This document shows positions 35,665 through 43,787 of a stretch of 64,000 nt of DNA, one piece after another. Below the pieces are notes generated by a model that saw nothing but the letters and a program-made list of their open reading frames with translations, did not search any database and had not been told where the DNA came from. The stretch lies in NCBI RefSeq assembly GCF_008806595.1, contig NZ_VZRB01000001.1, positions 215,423-279,422 of the forward strand. Direction: 5' to 3'. Positions within the stretch are counted from its first letter, which is position 1, and each line of letters begins with the position of its first letter. This stretch comes from Streptomyces luteolifulvus. GTDB lineage: Bacteria > Actinomycetota > Actinomycetes > Streptomycetales > Streptomycetaceae. A program made the translations under genes and the position numbers.

Positions 35665-37323
35665 ATGAGCACGGAAGCGCGGCGCGCCCCCGTTCCCCCA
35701 CGCCCCGGCACGCCACCGCTGCCGTCCCACCCGCCCACGGCCGGAGAGGAAACGTCCCCCGGCGACGATGCGGCCCCCGACGCCGCTGTACAGCCGCCCG
35801 CGAGGTGGGAGGCCTTCGTACGACGAGACCCACAGCGCACGGACGCCCCTGCGCCGACGGCGCCGCCCGCACCACCGGCATCCGGCGGGGGGTCGGCTGC
35901 GGGGGGTGCTCGTACGCAGGCCTCCGACGGTGCGCGTGCGCCGGGTGCGGACGGGGCGCGGTCGTCTGCGCCGGACGGTTCGCGTGCGGGGATACAGGAG
36001 CCCGGCGGGGACCAGGGCCCCCGCGGCGGAACGTCGTCCCGGGCCGCCGGTACGGACGTCAAGGGCCCCCGGCCCGCGCCGGTCCCACTTCCGCGCAGCA
36101 GGCCCCGCTTCCCGAGCATGAAGCCTCCGGCCCCCCGGGAGGGCACTCCCGCCTCCCCGCCTCCGCCGCGGGCCTCGGCCCGCTTTCCGGACGCGCCCCC
36201 GGCGGCAGGTGGCGAGGCGCGGACCGGGAGCACGCCCGCGCCCGGCACCGTTCCGCGCCGGCCGGACCACCGTCCCCCGGTGCCGCCGAGCCGTGCCGAC
36301 GTGGCCGAGACCTCGTCGGAGGCGGGCCTGCGTACGCCGCCGCCCCCCGCCGCGCCGCCCCCCCTCGCGACCGGCGTGGCTGCCGCCCCCGTATCTCCCT
36401 CCCCCGTATCTCCTTCGCCCGTACCTCCTCCCCCCTCTCCCTCCCCCGTGTCTCCGGACCCGGCGCTCTCCTGGAGTGCCCCCCTGGTGCCCGGGGCCGA
36501 CCGGCCTGTTGTGTCCTTCGGGGAGCCCGAGGGGTACGACGAGCGGGCGCGGCCCCGGCGGCTCGGGACGCGGCTGCGGCCCCGGACCGCCGCTGCCGCC
36601 GCCTGCCTCGTGCTCGGGCTCGGTCTCATCGGCGGTGCCGTGACCGGGAGCTGGCTCGTCGGGGAGCCGGGCGGGAGCGGAGCGCGGGACAAGTTCACAG
36701 CGGCCGGGAGCCTGTGGCACAACGTTCCCGTGGACCAGTTGTTCCCGCCGACCGTGCAGGGGCAGGGCGCCGGTCCCGGCGGCGCCGACCGGCGCTGGAC
36801 GCGGATCGCCGTCGCCCCGGACAGCGGCTGCCGGGGCGCCTTCGATCCGCTGCTGCGCAAGGCGCTCGCGCCCGTCGGCTGCAAGCGCCTCCTGCGCGCC
36901 ACCTACACGGACGCCACCCGCAGCTACGTCACCACCGTCGGCCTGCTGTTCACCAAGGCGGACACCGCCGCCATGCGCGCCCTCGACACACGGTTCACCA
37001 AGGAGGGCCTCGACCGCCGCGCCGACCTGATGCCCCGCCCGTACGCCGCGAAGCACACCGTCGCCGAGGACTTCGGCACCGAGCAGCGTGCCTCCTGGAC
37101 CGTCTCCGTCCTCACCGAGGCGCCCGTCGTCGTCTACGCCGTCTCCGGCTGGGCCGACGGCCGCACCGTCGACGAGCCGGAACCCGCCGAGGAGGCGCTG
37201 GCCTCCGGCGCCACCGGGGCCCCCGCCCAGGCCGGACTCGGAAACGAGGCACAGGGCCTCGCCGACCGCGTCGAGCGCGGCCTGCGCAAGACCGTCGCCT
37301 CGCCCACGGAGCAGCCCTCATGA
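35665..37323 (+). CDS. Proline-rich single-pass membrane protein coupled to a mycosin-like protease
   Basis: A 552-aa protein of unknown family. Residues 1-300 are a low-complexity Pro/Ala/Ser/Arg region predicted to be disordered and cytoplasmic. A membrane helix follows at about 308-333 (AAACLVLGLGLIGGAVTGSWLV), then an extracytoplasmic domain of ~220 residues with two cysteines (SGCRGAF, VGCKRLL) that could form a disulfide. The ATG at 35665 follows GAGGAAG. Its stop overlaps the start of the S8 protease (ATGA), so the two products probably work together at the membrane. It may be a substrate, inhibitor or scaffold of the protease; that is not visible from sequence. Confidence 0.82.
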   Translation: MSTEARRAPVPPRPGTPPLPSHPPTAGEETSPGDDAAPDAAVQPPARWEAFVRRDPQRTDAPAPTAPPAPPASGGGSAAGGARTQASDGARAPGADGARSSAPDGSRAGIQEPGGDQGPRGGTSSRAAGTDVKGPRPAPVPLPRSRPRFPSMKPPAPREGTPASPPPPRASARFPDAPPAAGGEARTGSTPAPGTVPRRPDHRPPVPPSRADVAETSSEAGLRTPPPPAAPPPLATGVAAAPVSPSPVSPSPVPPPPSPSPVSPDPALSWSAPLVPGADRPVVSFGEPEGYDERARPRRLGTRLRPRTAAAAACLVLGLGLIGGAVTGSWLVGEPGGSGARDKFTAAGSLWHNVPVDQLFPPTVQGQGAGPGGADRRWTRIAVAPDSGCRGAFDPLLRKALAPVGCKRLLRATYTDATRSYVTTVGLLFTKADTAAMRALDTRFTKEGLDRRADLMPRPYAAKHTVAEDFGTEQRASWTVSVLTEAPVVVYAVSGWADGRTVDEPEPAEEALASGATGAPAQAGLGNEAQGLADRVERGLRKTVASPTEQPS

Positions 37324-38495
37324 GCCTCACGACCCGCCGGGCCGGCCTCCTGAGCGTCCTTCTCGCCGCGGCGGTCGCCCTCGTCCCGCCCACCACCGCG
37401 TACGCGGACGGCATCCGCGCCCGGCAGTGGGCGCTTCAGGCCATGCACACCCAGGAGGCGTGGCAGACCACCAAGGGCAAGGGCGTCACCGTCGCGGTCC
37501 TCGACACCGGCGTCGAGGACGATCACCCCGACCTGGACGGCAACGTCCTCATCGGCAAGGACATGATCGGCTTCGGAGCCGAGCGCGGCGAGCGCGCCTG
37601 GGCCCGTCACGGCACCGCGATGGCCGGCATCATCGCCGGCCACGGACACGGCGCCGGCAACGGGGACGGCGTCATGGGCATCGCCCCCGAGGCGAAGATC
37701 CTGCCCGTCCGCGTGATCCTGGAGGACGGCGACGCGGCCCGCGCCAAGGCCCGCAGCACCCGCGGCAACGCCCTCGCGCAGGGCATCCGCTGGGCGGCCG
37801 ACCACGGCGCCGACGTCATCAACCTCTCCCTCGGCGACGACTCCGCCTCCGCCCACCCGGAGCCCACCGAGGACGAGGCCGTCCAGTACGCGCTGAAGAA
37901 GGGCTCCGTCGTTGTCGCCTCGGCCGGCAACGGCGGCGAGAAGGGCGACCACATCTCCTACCCCGCGGCCTATCCGGGCGTGATCGCCGCGACCGCCGTC
38001 GACCGCTACGGCACCCGCGCCTCCTTCTCCACCCGCCGCTGGTACGCCACGGTCAGCGCCCCCGGCGTCGACGTCGTCATAGCCGACCCCGACCACAAGT
38101 ACTACGAGGGCTGGGGCACCAGCGCGGCCTCCGCCTTCGTCTCCGGCGCGGTGGCCCTCATCAAGGCCGCCCACCCGTCCCTGACCCCCGCGCAGATCAA
38201 GCAGCTCCTGGAGGACACGGCCCGCAACGCCCCCTCCGGCGGCCGTGACGACTCCCGGGGCTTCGGCTTCATAGACCCGGCGGCCGCTCTCAAGGCGGCC
38301 GACCGCCTTGATCCGGAGGGCCTGCGAGCGGCGTCGTACCGTGACGAGTACTTCGGCTCCGGCCCCGACACCGCCGAGTCGGAGGACGACACGGCGAGCT
38401 GGGCGGCCCCGCTCGCGGGCGGCCTGGGCGGCCTGCTCGTGATCACGGCGGTGGTGCTGTGGCGGGGCCGCCGCGAACGCCTCGAAGACTTCTAG
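37320..38495 (+). CDS. Membrane-anchored S8 serine protease, mycosin-like
   Basis: A 391-aa subtilisin-type protease. A signal peptide (residues 1-29, LLSVLLAAAVALVPPTTAYA) leads to the S8 domain with Asp62 (VLDTGVEDDHPDLDGN), His97 (RHGTAMAGIIAG) and Ser268 (WGTSAASAFVSGAVAL). A C-terminal membrane helix (WAAPLAGGLGGLLVITAVVLW) is followed by a basic tail (RGRRERLEDF). Signal peptide, protease domain and C-terminal anchor are the layout of MycP mycosins of type VII secretion, but no ESX genes are near, so it is an orphan relative. It is coupled by ATGA overlap to the proline-rich membrane protein. Confidence 0.92.
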   Translation: MSLTTRRAGLLSVLLAAAVALVPPTTAYADGIRARQWALQAMHTQEAWQTTKGKGVTVAVLDTGVEDDHPDLDGNVLIGKDMIGFGAERGERAWARHGTAMAGIIAGHGHGAGNGDGVMGIAPEAKILPVRVILEDGDAARAKARSTRGNALAQGIRWAADHGADVINLSLGDDSASAHPEPTEDEAVQYALKKGSVVVASAGNGGEKGDHISYPAAYPGVIAATAVDRYGTRASFSTRRWYATVSAPGVDVVIADPDHKYYEGWGTSAASAFVSGAVALIKAAHPSLTPAQIKQLLEDTARNAPSGGRDDSRGFGFIDPAAALKAADRLDPEGLRAASYRDEYFGSGPDTAESEDDTASWAAPLAGGLGGLLVITAVVLWRGRRERLEDF

Positions 38496-38504
38496 ACGGC
38501 CGGT

Positions 38505-39539
38505 CTAGCCGGTGGCGGACTGGGAAGCGGACAGGGAAGGGGACCGGGAGGCAGACACGGTTTCTCCGGCGAACACCGACACCGCCGCCCGCGCCGCCGT
38601 CTCGACCAGCGAAATCCCCTTCGCCTTGGTCGAGTTGCCGTGCGACAGCACGGCCGCCAGGTAGTCGTGGCCGTCCGCCGTCACGCGCCCGATGCTGTTG
38701 ATGACCCACAGCCCGGTGGTGCTGCGCGGCAGCCAGCCGTTCTTCAGGGCCCACCCGGAGCCGTCCGCCGCCGCCGACACACCCCAGTGCTGGTCAGCGG
38801 CGACCTGCCCCATCAGCCCGCGCAGATACGTCCGTGAGGCCTCGCTCAGTTCCGTGTCGTCCCCGAACACCTGCTGAAGGAGGGTGAGCTGGTCGGCCGC
38901 CGTGGTCCGGGTCAGCCCCCACAGCAGGCCGTCGCCGCCCTCGGTCTCCTTGAGCCCGAAGCGCTCGTTCGCGGCGTCGAGGCCGTCCGCCTCGCCGATG
39001 ATCCGCCACAGCGCGGACGCGGAGGCGTTGTCGCTGTTCTCGATCATCGCGGTGGCGTACGTCTTCTCGGCCGCCGTGAGGTGCCGGTCCGCGTCCTGCG
39101 CCTGGAGCAGCAGCGTCGCCAGGATGTCGACCTTGACGATGCTCGCCGTGACGAACGCGCCTTCCCCGTACGAGGCGCTGTCGCCGGATGCCGGGTCCAG
39201 CACCGACACCGACACCTCCGTACCGTCCTCGACGCCCATGGACTGCATGGCCTCGGCCAGCAGGACGTCGTAGTCCACCGTCGGCTCCGCCACGGTCTCC
39301 ACCGATGCCTCCCTGCTCGCCGACGGCGTCGCCGACGACGATAGGGCTCCCTTCCCGGTGTGCGCCTGCGCCTTCACGTAGACGGTCCCCGCGGCCGTGG
39401 CACCCACGACGGCCACGGAGGCAAAGGCGGCACACAGCAGGGGACGTCCGCGAGAGACCGGGCGAGCGCGACGACGGGCGGTGCGCGCGCTACGGCCACG
39501 GCGGACGCGGCGGGCTCCGGACGACTCGGACGACTCCAT
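38505..39539 (-). CDS. Membrane-anchored beta-lactamase-like serine hydrolase
   Basis: A 344-aa protein with an Arg-rich N-terminus, one membrane helix or signal anchor (about 33-56, LLCAAFASVAVVGATAAGTVYV) and a class A beta-lactamase-like domain. S133-x-x-K136 (SIVK) and the SDN loop S169-D170-N171 are present, and LKNGWLP stands where KTG is expected, with Asn for Thr. This altered motif suggests a penicillin-binding or esterase-type activity rather than a classical beta-lactamase, though that is an inference. Convergent with the S8 protease, 9 bp apart. Confidence 0.88.
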   Translation of the reverse strand: MESSESSGARRVRRGRSARTARRRARPVSRGRPLLCAAFASVAVVGATAAGTVYVKAQAHTGKGALSSSATPSASREASVETVAEPTVDYDVLLAEAMQSMGVEDGTEVSVSVLDPASGDSASYGEGAFVTASIVKVDILATLLLQAQDADRHLTAAEKTYATAMIENSDNASASALWRIIGEADGLDAANERFGLKETEGGDGLLWGLTRTTAADQLTLLQQVFGDDTELSEASRTYLRGLMGQVAADQHWGVSAAADGSGWALKNGWLPRSTTGLWVINSIGRVTADGHDYLAAVLSHGNSTKAKGISLVETAARAAVSVFAGETVSASRSPSLSASQSATG

Positions 39540-39689
39540 GCCCGCGATCGTCGGGGCGGCGACTGTGCGCGCCGTTGCACGGACGTGAGATCCGCGTCAG
39601 GAAACTCTGAGAAACCCGTGAATGCGGTGACGGCCCGGTTTCGGCCCCCGCACAAGGGCGGCGGAATCCCCTCGATAGGGTCGGTGACC

Positions 39690-40421
39690 GTGGCGAACAA
39701 GAACATTCCCGACCCCGGCTTCCGCGACGACGACGGCTCCGCCGACCCCCGGCTGAGCGCCGCGCTCGCCGCCTGGGCCGAGGACCGCACCGCCGAGGGA
39801 CCCGTCCTGGAGGCGCTCAGGGACGCACGGCTGCTCGTCCCCGTCGTCGCCGTGCTCGGCGAGGTCGAGGAGGACGCGAACGGGCTGCGCCGCGAGAAGA
39901 CCAGCGACATGGCCGTCCCCACCCTGAAGGCCGGCGGCCGCACCGCTCTGCCCGCGTTCACGTCAACGGACTCGCTGGCCCTGTGGGACCCGGGGGCCCG
40001 CCCCGTCGCCGTACCGCTGCACCAGGCCCTGCGGGCCGCTGCGCACGAGAAGGCGGACACCATCGTGCTGGACATGTCCGGGCCGGTGCCCTACGAGCTG
40101 ACGGGGCCCGCGCTGCTGGCGCTCGCGGAGGGGCGCACCACGACCGACCCGCTGGCCGATCCGGCCGTGCTCGACGCCGTACGGGCCGCGCTGGCCGCGG
40201 AACCCGCCGTGCTGCGCGCCCATCTCGGGCCCGGACAGGCCGACGGGACCCTCGCCCTCGTCCTGGACCCGGCCGCGTCCCCGGCCGAGGCCGCCGGCGC
40301 GGTGGCGCAGCGCCTGGCCGCCGACGACACACTGAGGGCCCGCCTGGTGCGCGGCCTCGACCTGGCACTGCTGTCGGCCGAGGCGACACCACCGGGCGAG
40401 CCCCTGTACGTACGCGGTTGA
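39690..40421 (+). CDS. SseB-family protein
   Basis: A 243-aa protein with an SseB-like domain (PVLEALRDARLLVPVVAVLGE, then MAVPTLKAGGRTALPAFTSTDSLALWDP, GARPVAVPLHQAL). The function of SseB proteins in actinobacteria is not established. I prefer the GTG at 39690 (VANKNIPDPGFRDDD): TAGGGT at 39676-39681 lies 8 bp upstream and could be a -10 for a leaderless mRNA; GTG 39684 is an alternative. It converges with the DUF1844 gene and lies near infC, a conserved neighbourhood in Streptomyces. Confidence 0.85.
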   Translation: MANKNIPDPGFRDDDGSADPRLSAALAAWAEDRTAEGPVLEALRDARLLVPVVAVLGEVEEDANGLRREKTSDMAVPTLKAGGRTALPAFTSTDSLALWDPGARPVAVPLHQALRAAAHEKADTIVLDMSGPVPYELTGPALLALAEGRTTTDPLADPAVLDAVRAALAAEPAVLRAHLGPGQADGTLALVLDPAASPAEAAGAVAQRLAADDTLRARLVRGLDLALLSAEATPPGEPLYVRG

Positions 40422-40442
40422 ACCAGGAGTCCTGGCCGAGTC

Positions 40443-40811
40443 CTAGCCGTAGAGGGGGCCGGTGTACTTCTCGCCCGGTCCCTGGCCCGCCTCGTCCGGG
40501 ACGAGCGACGCCTCGCGGAACGCCAGCTGGAGCGACTTCAGACCGTCGCGCAGGGGCGCCGCGTGGAAGGAGCTGATCTCGGTCCCGCTCGCGTCCAGCA
40601 GCCCGGCCAGGGCGTGCACCAGCTTGCGGGCCTCGTCCAGGTCCTTGTACTTGTCGCCCTCCTCCGTCAGACCGAGCTTCACGGCGGCCGCGCTCATCAG
40701 GTTGACGGCGACCGTCACGATCACCTCGACGGCGGGGACCTCGGCGATGTCGCGGGTCATGTCGTCGAAGTCGGGAGACTCGGGGGTGCCCGAGGGGGAG
40801 GTCTCACTCAT
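40443..40811 (-). CDS. DUF1844 protein
   Basis: A 122-aa protein with the DUF1844 core (FDDMTRDIAEVPAVEVIVTVAVNLMSAAAVKLGL, then DLDEARKLVHALAGLLDASG). It is helical and Met/Asp-rich, without signal peptide or membrane helix; its function is unknown. ATG 40811 (MSETSPSGTPESPDF) is chosen; the frame goes up to 40832 with unlikely residues. It is divergent from infC, a neighbourhood conserved in actinobacteria, so a link to translation has been suspected but is not shown here. Confidence 0.86.
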   Translation of the reverse strand: MSETSPSGTPESPDFDDMTRDIAEVPAVEVIVTVAVNLMSAAAVKLGLTEEGDKYKDLDEARKLVHALAGLLDASGTEISSFHAAPLRDGLKSLQLAFREASLVPDEAGQGPGEKYTGPLYG

Positions 40812-40859
40812 GCAGGACACGATAGGTGCCACGGGGCGGACGGCCCCAGTCGGCCTCGG

Positions 40860-40889
40860 TTAGCCGTTCCCGGTCCGAGCTGCTAGCCT
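40860..40889 (+). promoter_or_regulatory. Candidate promoter of the infC operon
   Basis: TTAGCC (40860-40865) and TAGCCT (40884-40889) are spaced by 18 bp. Transcription from here would give a leader of nearly 300 nt before infC, containing the hairpins described next. Confidence 0.45.
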
Positions 40890-40993
40890 TGTGTGACGAC
40901 CGGCCGGACCACAGTGCCCGGCCCACAAGTGGAGGCTCCGATCTCCCACCCGACCGCCCTCCGGGACGGCGGGTCACCCCGGTCAGGCGGCCA

Positions 40994-41016
40994 CCATCGT
41001 TCCGTACGGACGATGG
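40994..41016 (+). promoter_or_regulatory. Hairpin in the infC leader
   Basis: CCATCGT (40994-41000) and ACGATGG (41010-41016) pair perfectly, and inner CCG/CGG pairs extend the stem with one bulged base. It is part of the structured infC leader and lies upstream of the putative attenuator. Confidence 0.6.
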
Positions 41017-41072
41017 AGTCGCCCGAAAGCGCGCCCCGCGGTCATCGCGGCGGTGCTCCGGCAGTGTAGGGA

Positions 41073-41103
41073 GCCCCGCCTGTGATCGTCCGGGGCATTT
41101 TTG
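41073..41103 (+). terminator. Attenuator-like intrinsic terminator in the infC leader
   Basis: GCCCCG (41073-41078) pairs with CGGGGC (41091-41096), followed at once by ATTTTTG, one of the few real U-tracts in the window. It lies 84 bp before infC on the same strand, with no gene in front of it, so it should act as an attenuator. Another GCCCCG (41033-41038) could pair with the same CGGGGC, offering an alternative fold. Confidence 0.7.
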
Positions 41104-41186
41104 TGCTTCGGTGCGGTTAGGTCTTACGAACAGAGACATACGCGGCTGTCCGCCAGACCGCCGTGTGGTGCTACCGAGGAGGATCC

Positions 41187-41843
41187 ATCAGCGCCGAGCC
41201 CCGCATCAACGACCGGATTCGCGTTCCCGAGGTGCGACTTGTCGGTCCCAGCGGCGAGCAGGTCGGCATCGTGCCGCTTGCCAAGGCCCTGGAGCTTGCG
41301 CAGGAGTACGACCTGGACCTGGTCGAGGTCGCGGCGAACGCCCGTCCGCCCGTGTGCAAGCTCATGGACTACGGGAAGTTCAAGTACGAGTCGGCCATGA
41401 AGGCCCGTGAGGCGCGCAAGAACCAGGCGCACACGGTCATCAAGGAGATGAAGCTCCGGCCGAAGATCGACCCGCACGACTACGACACCAAGAAGGGTCA
41501 CGTCGTCCGGTTCCTCAAGCAGGGCGACAAGGTCAAGATCACGATCATGTTCCGTGGTCGCGAGCAGTCCCGTCCCGAACTGGGCTACCGGTTGCTGCAG
41601 CGCCTTGCGGAAGACGTCCAGGACCTCGGTTTCGTCGAATCGAACCCGAAGCAGGACGGCCGCAACATGATCATGGTCCTCGGTCCGCACAAGAAGAAGA
41701 CCGAGGCGATGGCCGAGGCCCGCCAGGCGCAGGAGGCCCGCAAGGCCGAAGCGAAGGCCAACCCCGGCCGCTCGCAGAACGCCGCGGACGCCGACAGCGC
41801 GGTGGACACCGAGGCCCCTGCCGAGGCTTCCGCCGAGGCGTGA
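41187..41843 (+). CDS. infC: Translation initiation factor IF-3, apparent ATC start
   Basis: IF-3 (218 aa from ATC 41187) binds the 30S subunit and checks start codons. [28 protein letters not shown] is the conserved N-domain start; the C-domain carries [25 protein letters not shown]. An Ala/Glu/Lys-rich tail extends beyond the usual ~180 residues. CGAGGAGG (41175-41182) sits right before the ATC, and homologous IF-3 begins here, so the rare ATC seems to be the true start; the GTG at 41163 (MWCYRGGSI) would place the ribosome binding site inside the gene. Rare starts in infC allow IF-3 to repress its own synthesis. Confidence 0.93.
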   Translation: MSAEPRINDRIRVPEVRLVGPSGEQVGIVPLAKALELAQEYDLDLVEVAANARPPVCKLMDYGKFKYESAMKAREARKNQAHTVIKEMKLRPKIDPHDYDTKKGHVVRFLKQGDKVKITIMFRGREQSRPELGYRLLQRLAEDVQDLGFVESNPKQDGRNMIMVLGPHKKKTEAMAEARQAQEARKAEAKANPGRSQNAADADSAVDTEAPAEASAEA

Positions 41844-41889
41844 TCCCCGGGGACACGAGTCCCCAGGATGTAACCGAAACAAGAGCGAC

Positions 41890-41928
41890 GCTCCACCGTG
41901 CCCGGTTTTCGCGACCGGGCACCGGAGC
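41890..41928 (+). promoter_or_regulatory. Intercistronic hairpin between infC and rpmI
   Basis: GTGCCCGGT (41898-41906) pairs with ACCGGGCAC (41914-41922), and flanking GCTCC/GGAGC extends the stem. It sits 27 bp before the L35 start and could stabilise the mRNA or serve in ribosomal-protein autoregulation; there is no U-tract, so termination is unlikely. Confidence 0.55.
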
Positions 41929-41954
41929 GCCACCGACGAGGAGAGAACGGCGCT

Positions 41955-42149
41955 ATGCCGAAGAACAAGTCGCACAGCGGTGCCAGCAAGCGCTTCAAGG
42001 TCACCGGCTCCGGCAAGGTGCTCCGTGAGCGCGCCGGCAAGCGCCACCTGCTCGAGCACAAGTCGTCCCGCGTGACGCGTCGCCTCACCGGCAACGCCGA
42101 GATGGCCCCGGGCGACGCCGCGAAGATCAAGAAGCTTCTCGGCAAGTGA
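41955..42149 (+). CDS. rpmI: 50S ribosomal protein L35
   Basis: L35 (64 aa), a small basic protein of the large subunit. [22 protein letters not shown] and the [19 protein letters not shown] stretch are unmistakable. The ATG at 41955 follows GAGGAGAGAACGG. Second gene of the infC-rpmI-rplT operon, the order found in most bacteria. Confidence 0.98.
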   Translation: MPKNKSHSGASKRFKVTGSGKVLRERAGKRHLLEHKSSRVTRRLTGNAEMAPGDAAKIKKLLGK

Positions 42150-42247
42150 CACGGCGGCGCGTGAGCGCCGTACGCAGTCAGGACCGGGACCCAATCGTTT
42201 CCGGGCCGTGTGAGTCCAACCACGGCCCCGCTACAAGGAGTTAACAA

Positions 42248-42631
42248 GTGGCACGCGTCAAGCGGGCAGTCAACGCCCACAAGAAGCGCCGGGCGATCCT
42301 CGAGCAGGCCTCCGGCTACCGCGGTCAGCGTTCGCGCCTGTACCGCAAGGCCAAGGAGCAGGTCACCCACTCGCTGGTCTACAACTACAACGACCGCAAG
42401 AAGCGCAAGGGTGACTTCCGCCAGCTGTGGATCCAGCGCATCAACGCCGCTGCCCGCGCCAACGGCATCACCTACAACCGCTTCATCCAGGGTCTGAAGG
42501 CCGCGAACGTCGAGGTCGACCGCAAGATCCTGGCCGAGCTGGCCGTCAACGACGCGGGTGCCTTCGCGGCGCTCGTCGAGGTGGCGCAGAAGGCGCTGCC
42601 GGCGGACGTCAACGCGCCCAAGGCTGCGTGA
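42248..42631 (+). CDS. rplT: 50S ribosomal protein L20
   Basis: L20 (127 aa) is an early assembly protein of the large subunit and, in several bacteria, the autogenous repressor of this operon. [37 protein letters not shown] is diagnostic, and the C-terminal RNA-binding domain ([12 protein letters not shown]) is complete. GTG start with AAGGAG upstream. A strong hairpin follows at 42665. Confidence 0.98.
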   Translation: MARVKRAVNAHKKRRAILEQASGYRGQRSRLYRKAKEQVTHSLVYNYNDRKKRKGDFRQLWIQRINAAARANGITYNRFIQGLKAANVEVDRKILAELAVNDAGAFAALVEVAQKALPADVNAPKAA

Positions 42632-42664
42632 CGCTGCGCCGGCCTCGGGCCGACGTGACCGAAC

Positions 42665-42695
42665 GGACCCGCAGGCTGAGCAAGCCTGCGGGTCC
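42665..42695 (+). terminator. Strong stem-loop ending the infC operon
   Basis: A perfect 13-bp stem (GGACCCGCAGGCT at 42665-42677 with 42683-42695) and 5-nt loop, 33 bp after the L20 stop. No U-tract follows. Confidence 0.82.
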
Positions 42696-42887
42696 GCGCG
42701 CGTTCTCCCGGCGGCGGGCAGTCGCGCCGGCATAGCTGCGGCTGTCGAGCCGACCTGGCTGCGGGCATGCGTGCTGTTGCGGCGCGAGCAGGACAGCGCG
42801 TCGACCCGCCCGGTTCGGGACCGCCGAAACCCGCCGTACCGATCGAGCGCCGTTGCGCAGGAGAAGCTGTCCGAAGGTGAGAAGCAC

Positions 42888-43736
42888 ATGCCCCCCGCCA
42901 CCCCCGAGCTGATCTCCCCCCGTTCCCCCCGCGTCTCCGCCGCCCGGCGGCTGGCCAGGCGGAACTTCCGGGGGAAGGAGCGGCTGTTTCTCGCGGAGGG
43001 GCCGCAGGCCGTGCGGGAGGCCGCCGCGCACGCGGACACGCTGACCGAGCTGTTCGCCACGGTAGAGGCCGCGGAGCGCTACGCCGACATCGTCGCAGAG
43101 GCCCGCGACGCCGGCGCCCGGGTGCACCTCGCCTCCGAGGAGGTCATCGCCGACATCTCCACCACCGTCACCCCGCAGGGCCTCGTCGGTGTGTGCCGGT
43201 TCCTCGACACCCCCTTCGAGGACATCCTCGCGGCGCGGCCCAAGCTCGTCGCCGTCCTCGCCCATGTACGGGACCCCGGGAACGCCGGCACCGTCCTGCG
43301 GTGCGCCGACGCCGCCGGCGCCGAGGCCGTCGTACTGACCGATGCCTCCGTCGATCTCTACAACCCCAAGGCCGTACGGGCCTCCGTCGGCTCCCTCTTC
43401 CACCTTCCCGTCGCGGTCGGTGTGCCCGTCGAGCGGGCCGTCGAAGGGCTCAAGGGCGCCGGCGTCCGGATCCTCGCCGCCGACGGAGCCGGCGCGCACG
43501 ACCTCGACGACGAGCTCGACAAGCACACCATGGGCGGGCCGACCGCCTGGGTGTTCGGGAACGAGGCCTGGGGGCTCCCGGAGGAGACGCGCGCACTCGC
43601 GGACGCCGTCGTGCGCGTCCCGATCCACGGGAAGGCGGAGAGCCTGAACCTCGCCACCGCGGCCGCCGTATGTCTCTATGCGTCAGCCCGTGCACAGCGC
43701 GCCTCCGGAGGGTGCCGCTCCGTCACCGAGAGCTAG
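42888..43736 (+). CDS. TrmH/SpoU-family RNA 2'-O-methyltransferase
   Basis: A 282-aa knotted methyltransferase that uses SAM to methylate ribose in rRNA or tRNA. The N-terminal substrate-binding part (SAARRLARRNFRGKERLFLAEGPQAVREA) is followed by the SPOUT domain with its three motifs: HVRDPGNAGTVLRCADAAGA, WVFGNEAWGLPEE and RVPIHGKAESLNLATAAAVCLY. The target nucleotide is unknown. The ATG at 42888 follows AAGGTGAGAAG. It sits between rplT and the sensor kinase, the standard Streptomyces order. Confidence 0.93.
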   Translation: MPPATPELISPRSPRVSAARRLARRNFRGKERLFLAEGPQAVREAAAHADTLTELFATVEAAERYADIVAEARDAGARVHLASEEVIADISTTVTPQGLVGVCRFLDTPFEDILAARPKLVAVLAHVRDPGNAGTVLRCADAAGAEAVVLTDASVDLYNPKAVRASVGSLFHLPVAVGVPVERAVEGLKGAGVRILAADGAGAHDLDDELDKHTMGGPTAWVFGNEAWGLPEETRALADAVVRVPIHGKAESLNLATAAAVCLYASARAQRASGGCRSVTES

Positions 43737-43787
43737 TAGGGTGACCAGCTCGGGGGCCCTGCGCCGTCTGAGAGGTTGGGTACGGGG

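Noticed and set aside
35391..36902. Long N-terminal extension of the alanine-racemase-fold gene
   Set aside because: The extension is the antisense of the proline-rich gene; the enzyme fold starts at ATG 35390.
41163..41186. GTG start giving MWCYRGGSI for infC
   Set aside because: It would put the ribosome binding site inside the coding region, and conserved IF-3 sequence begins at the ATC. Kept as the alternative.
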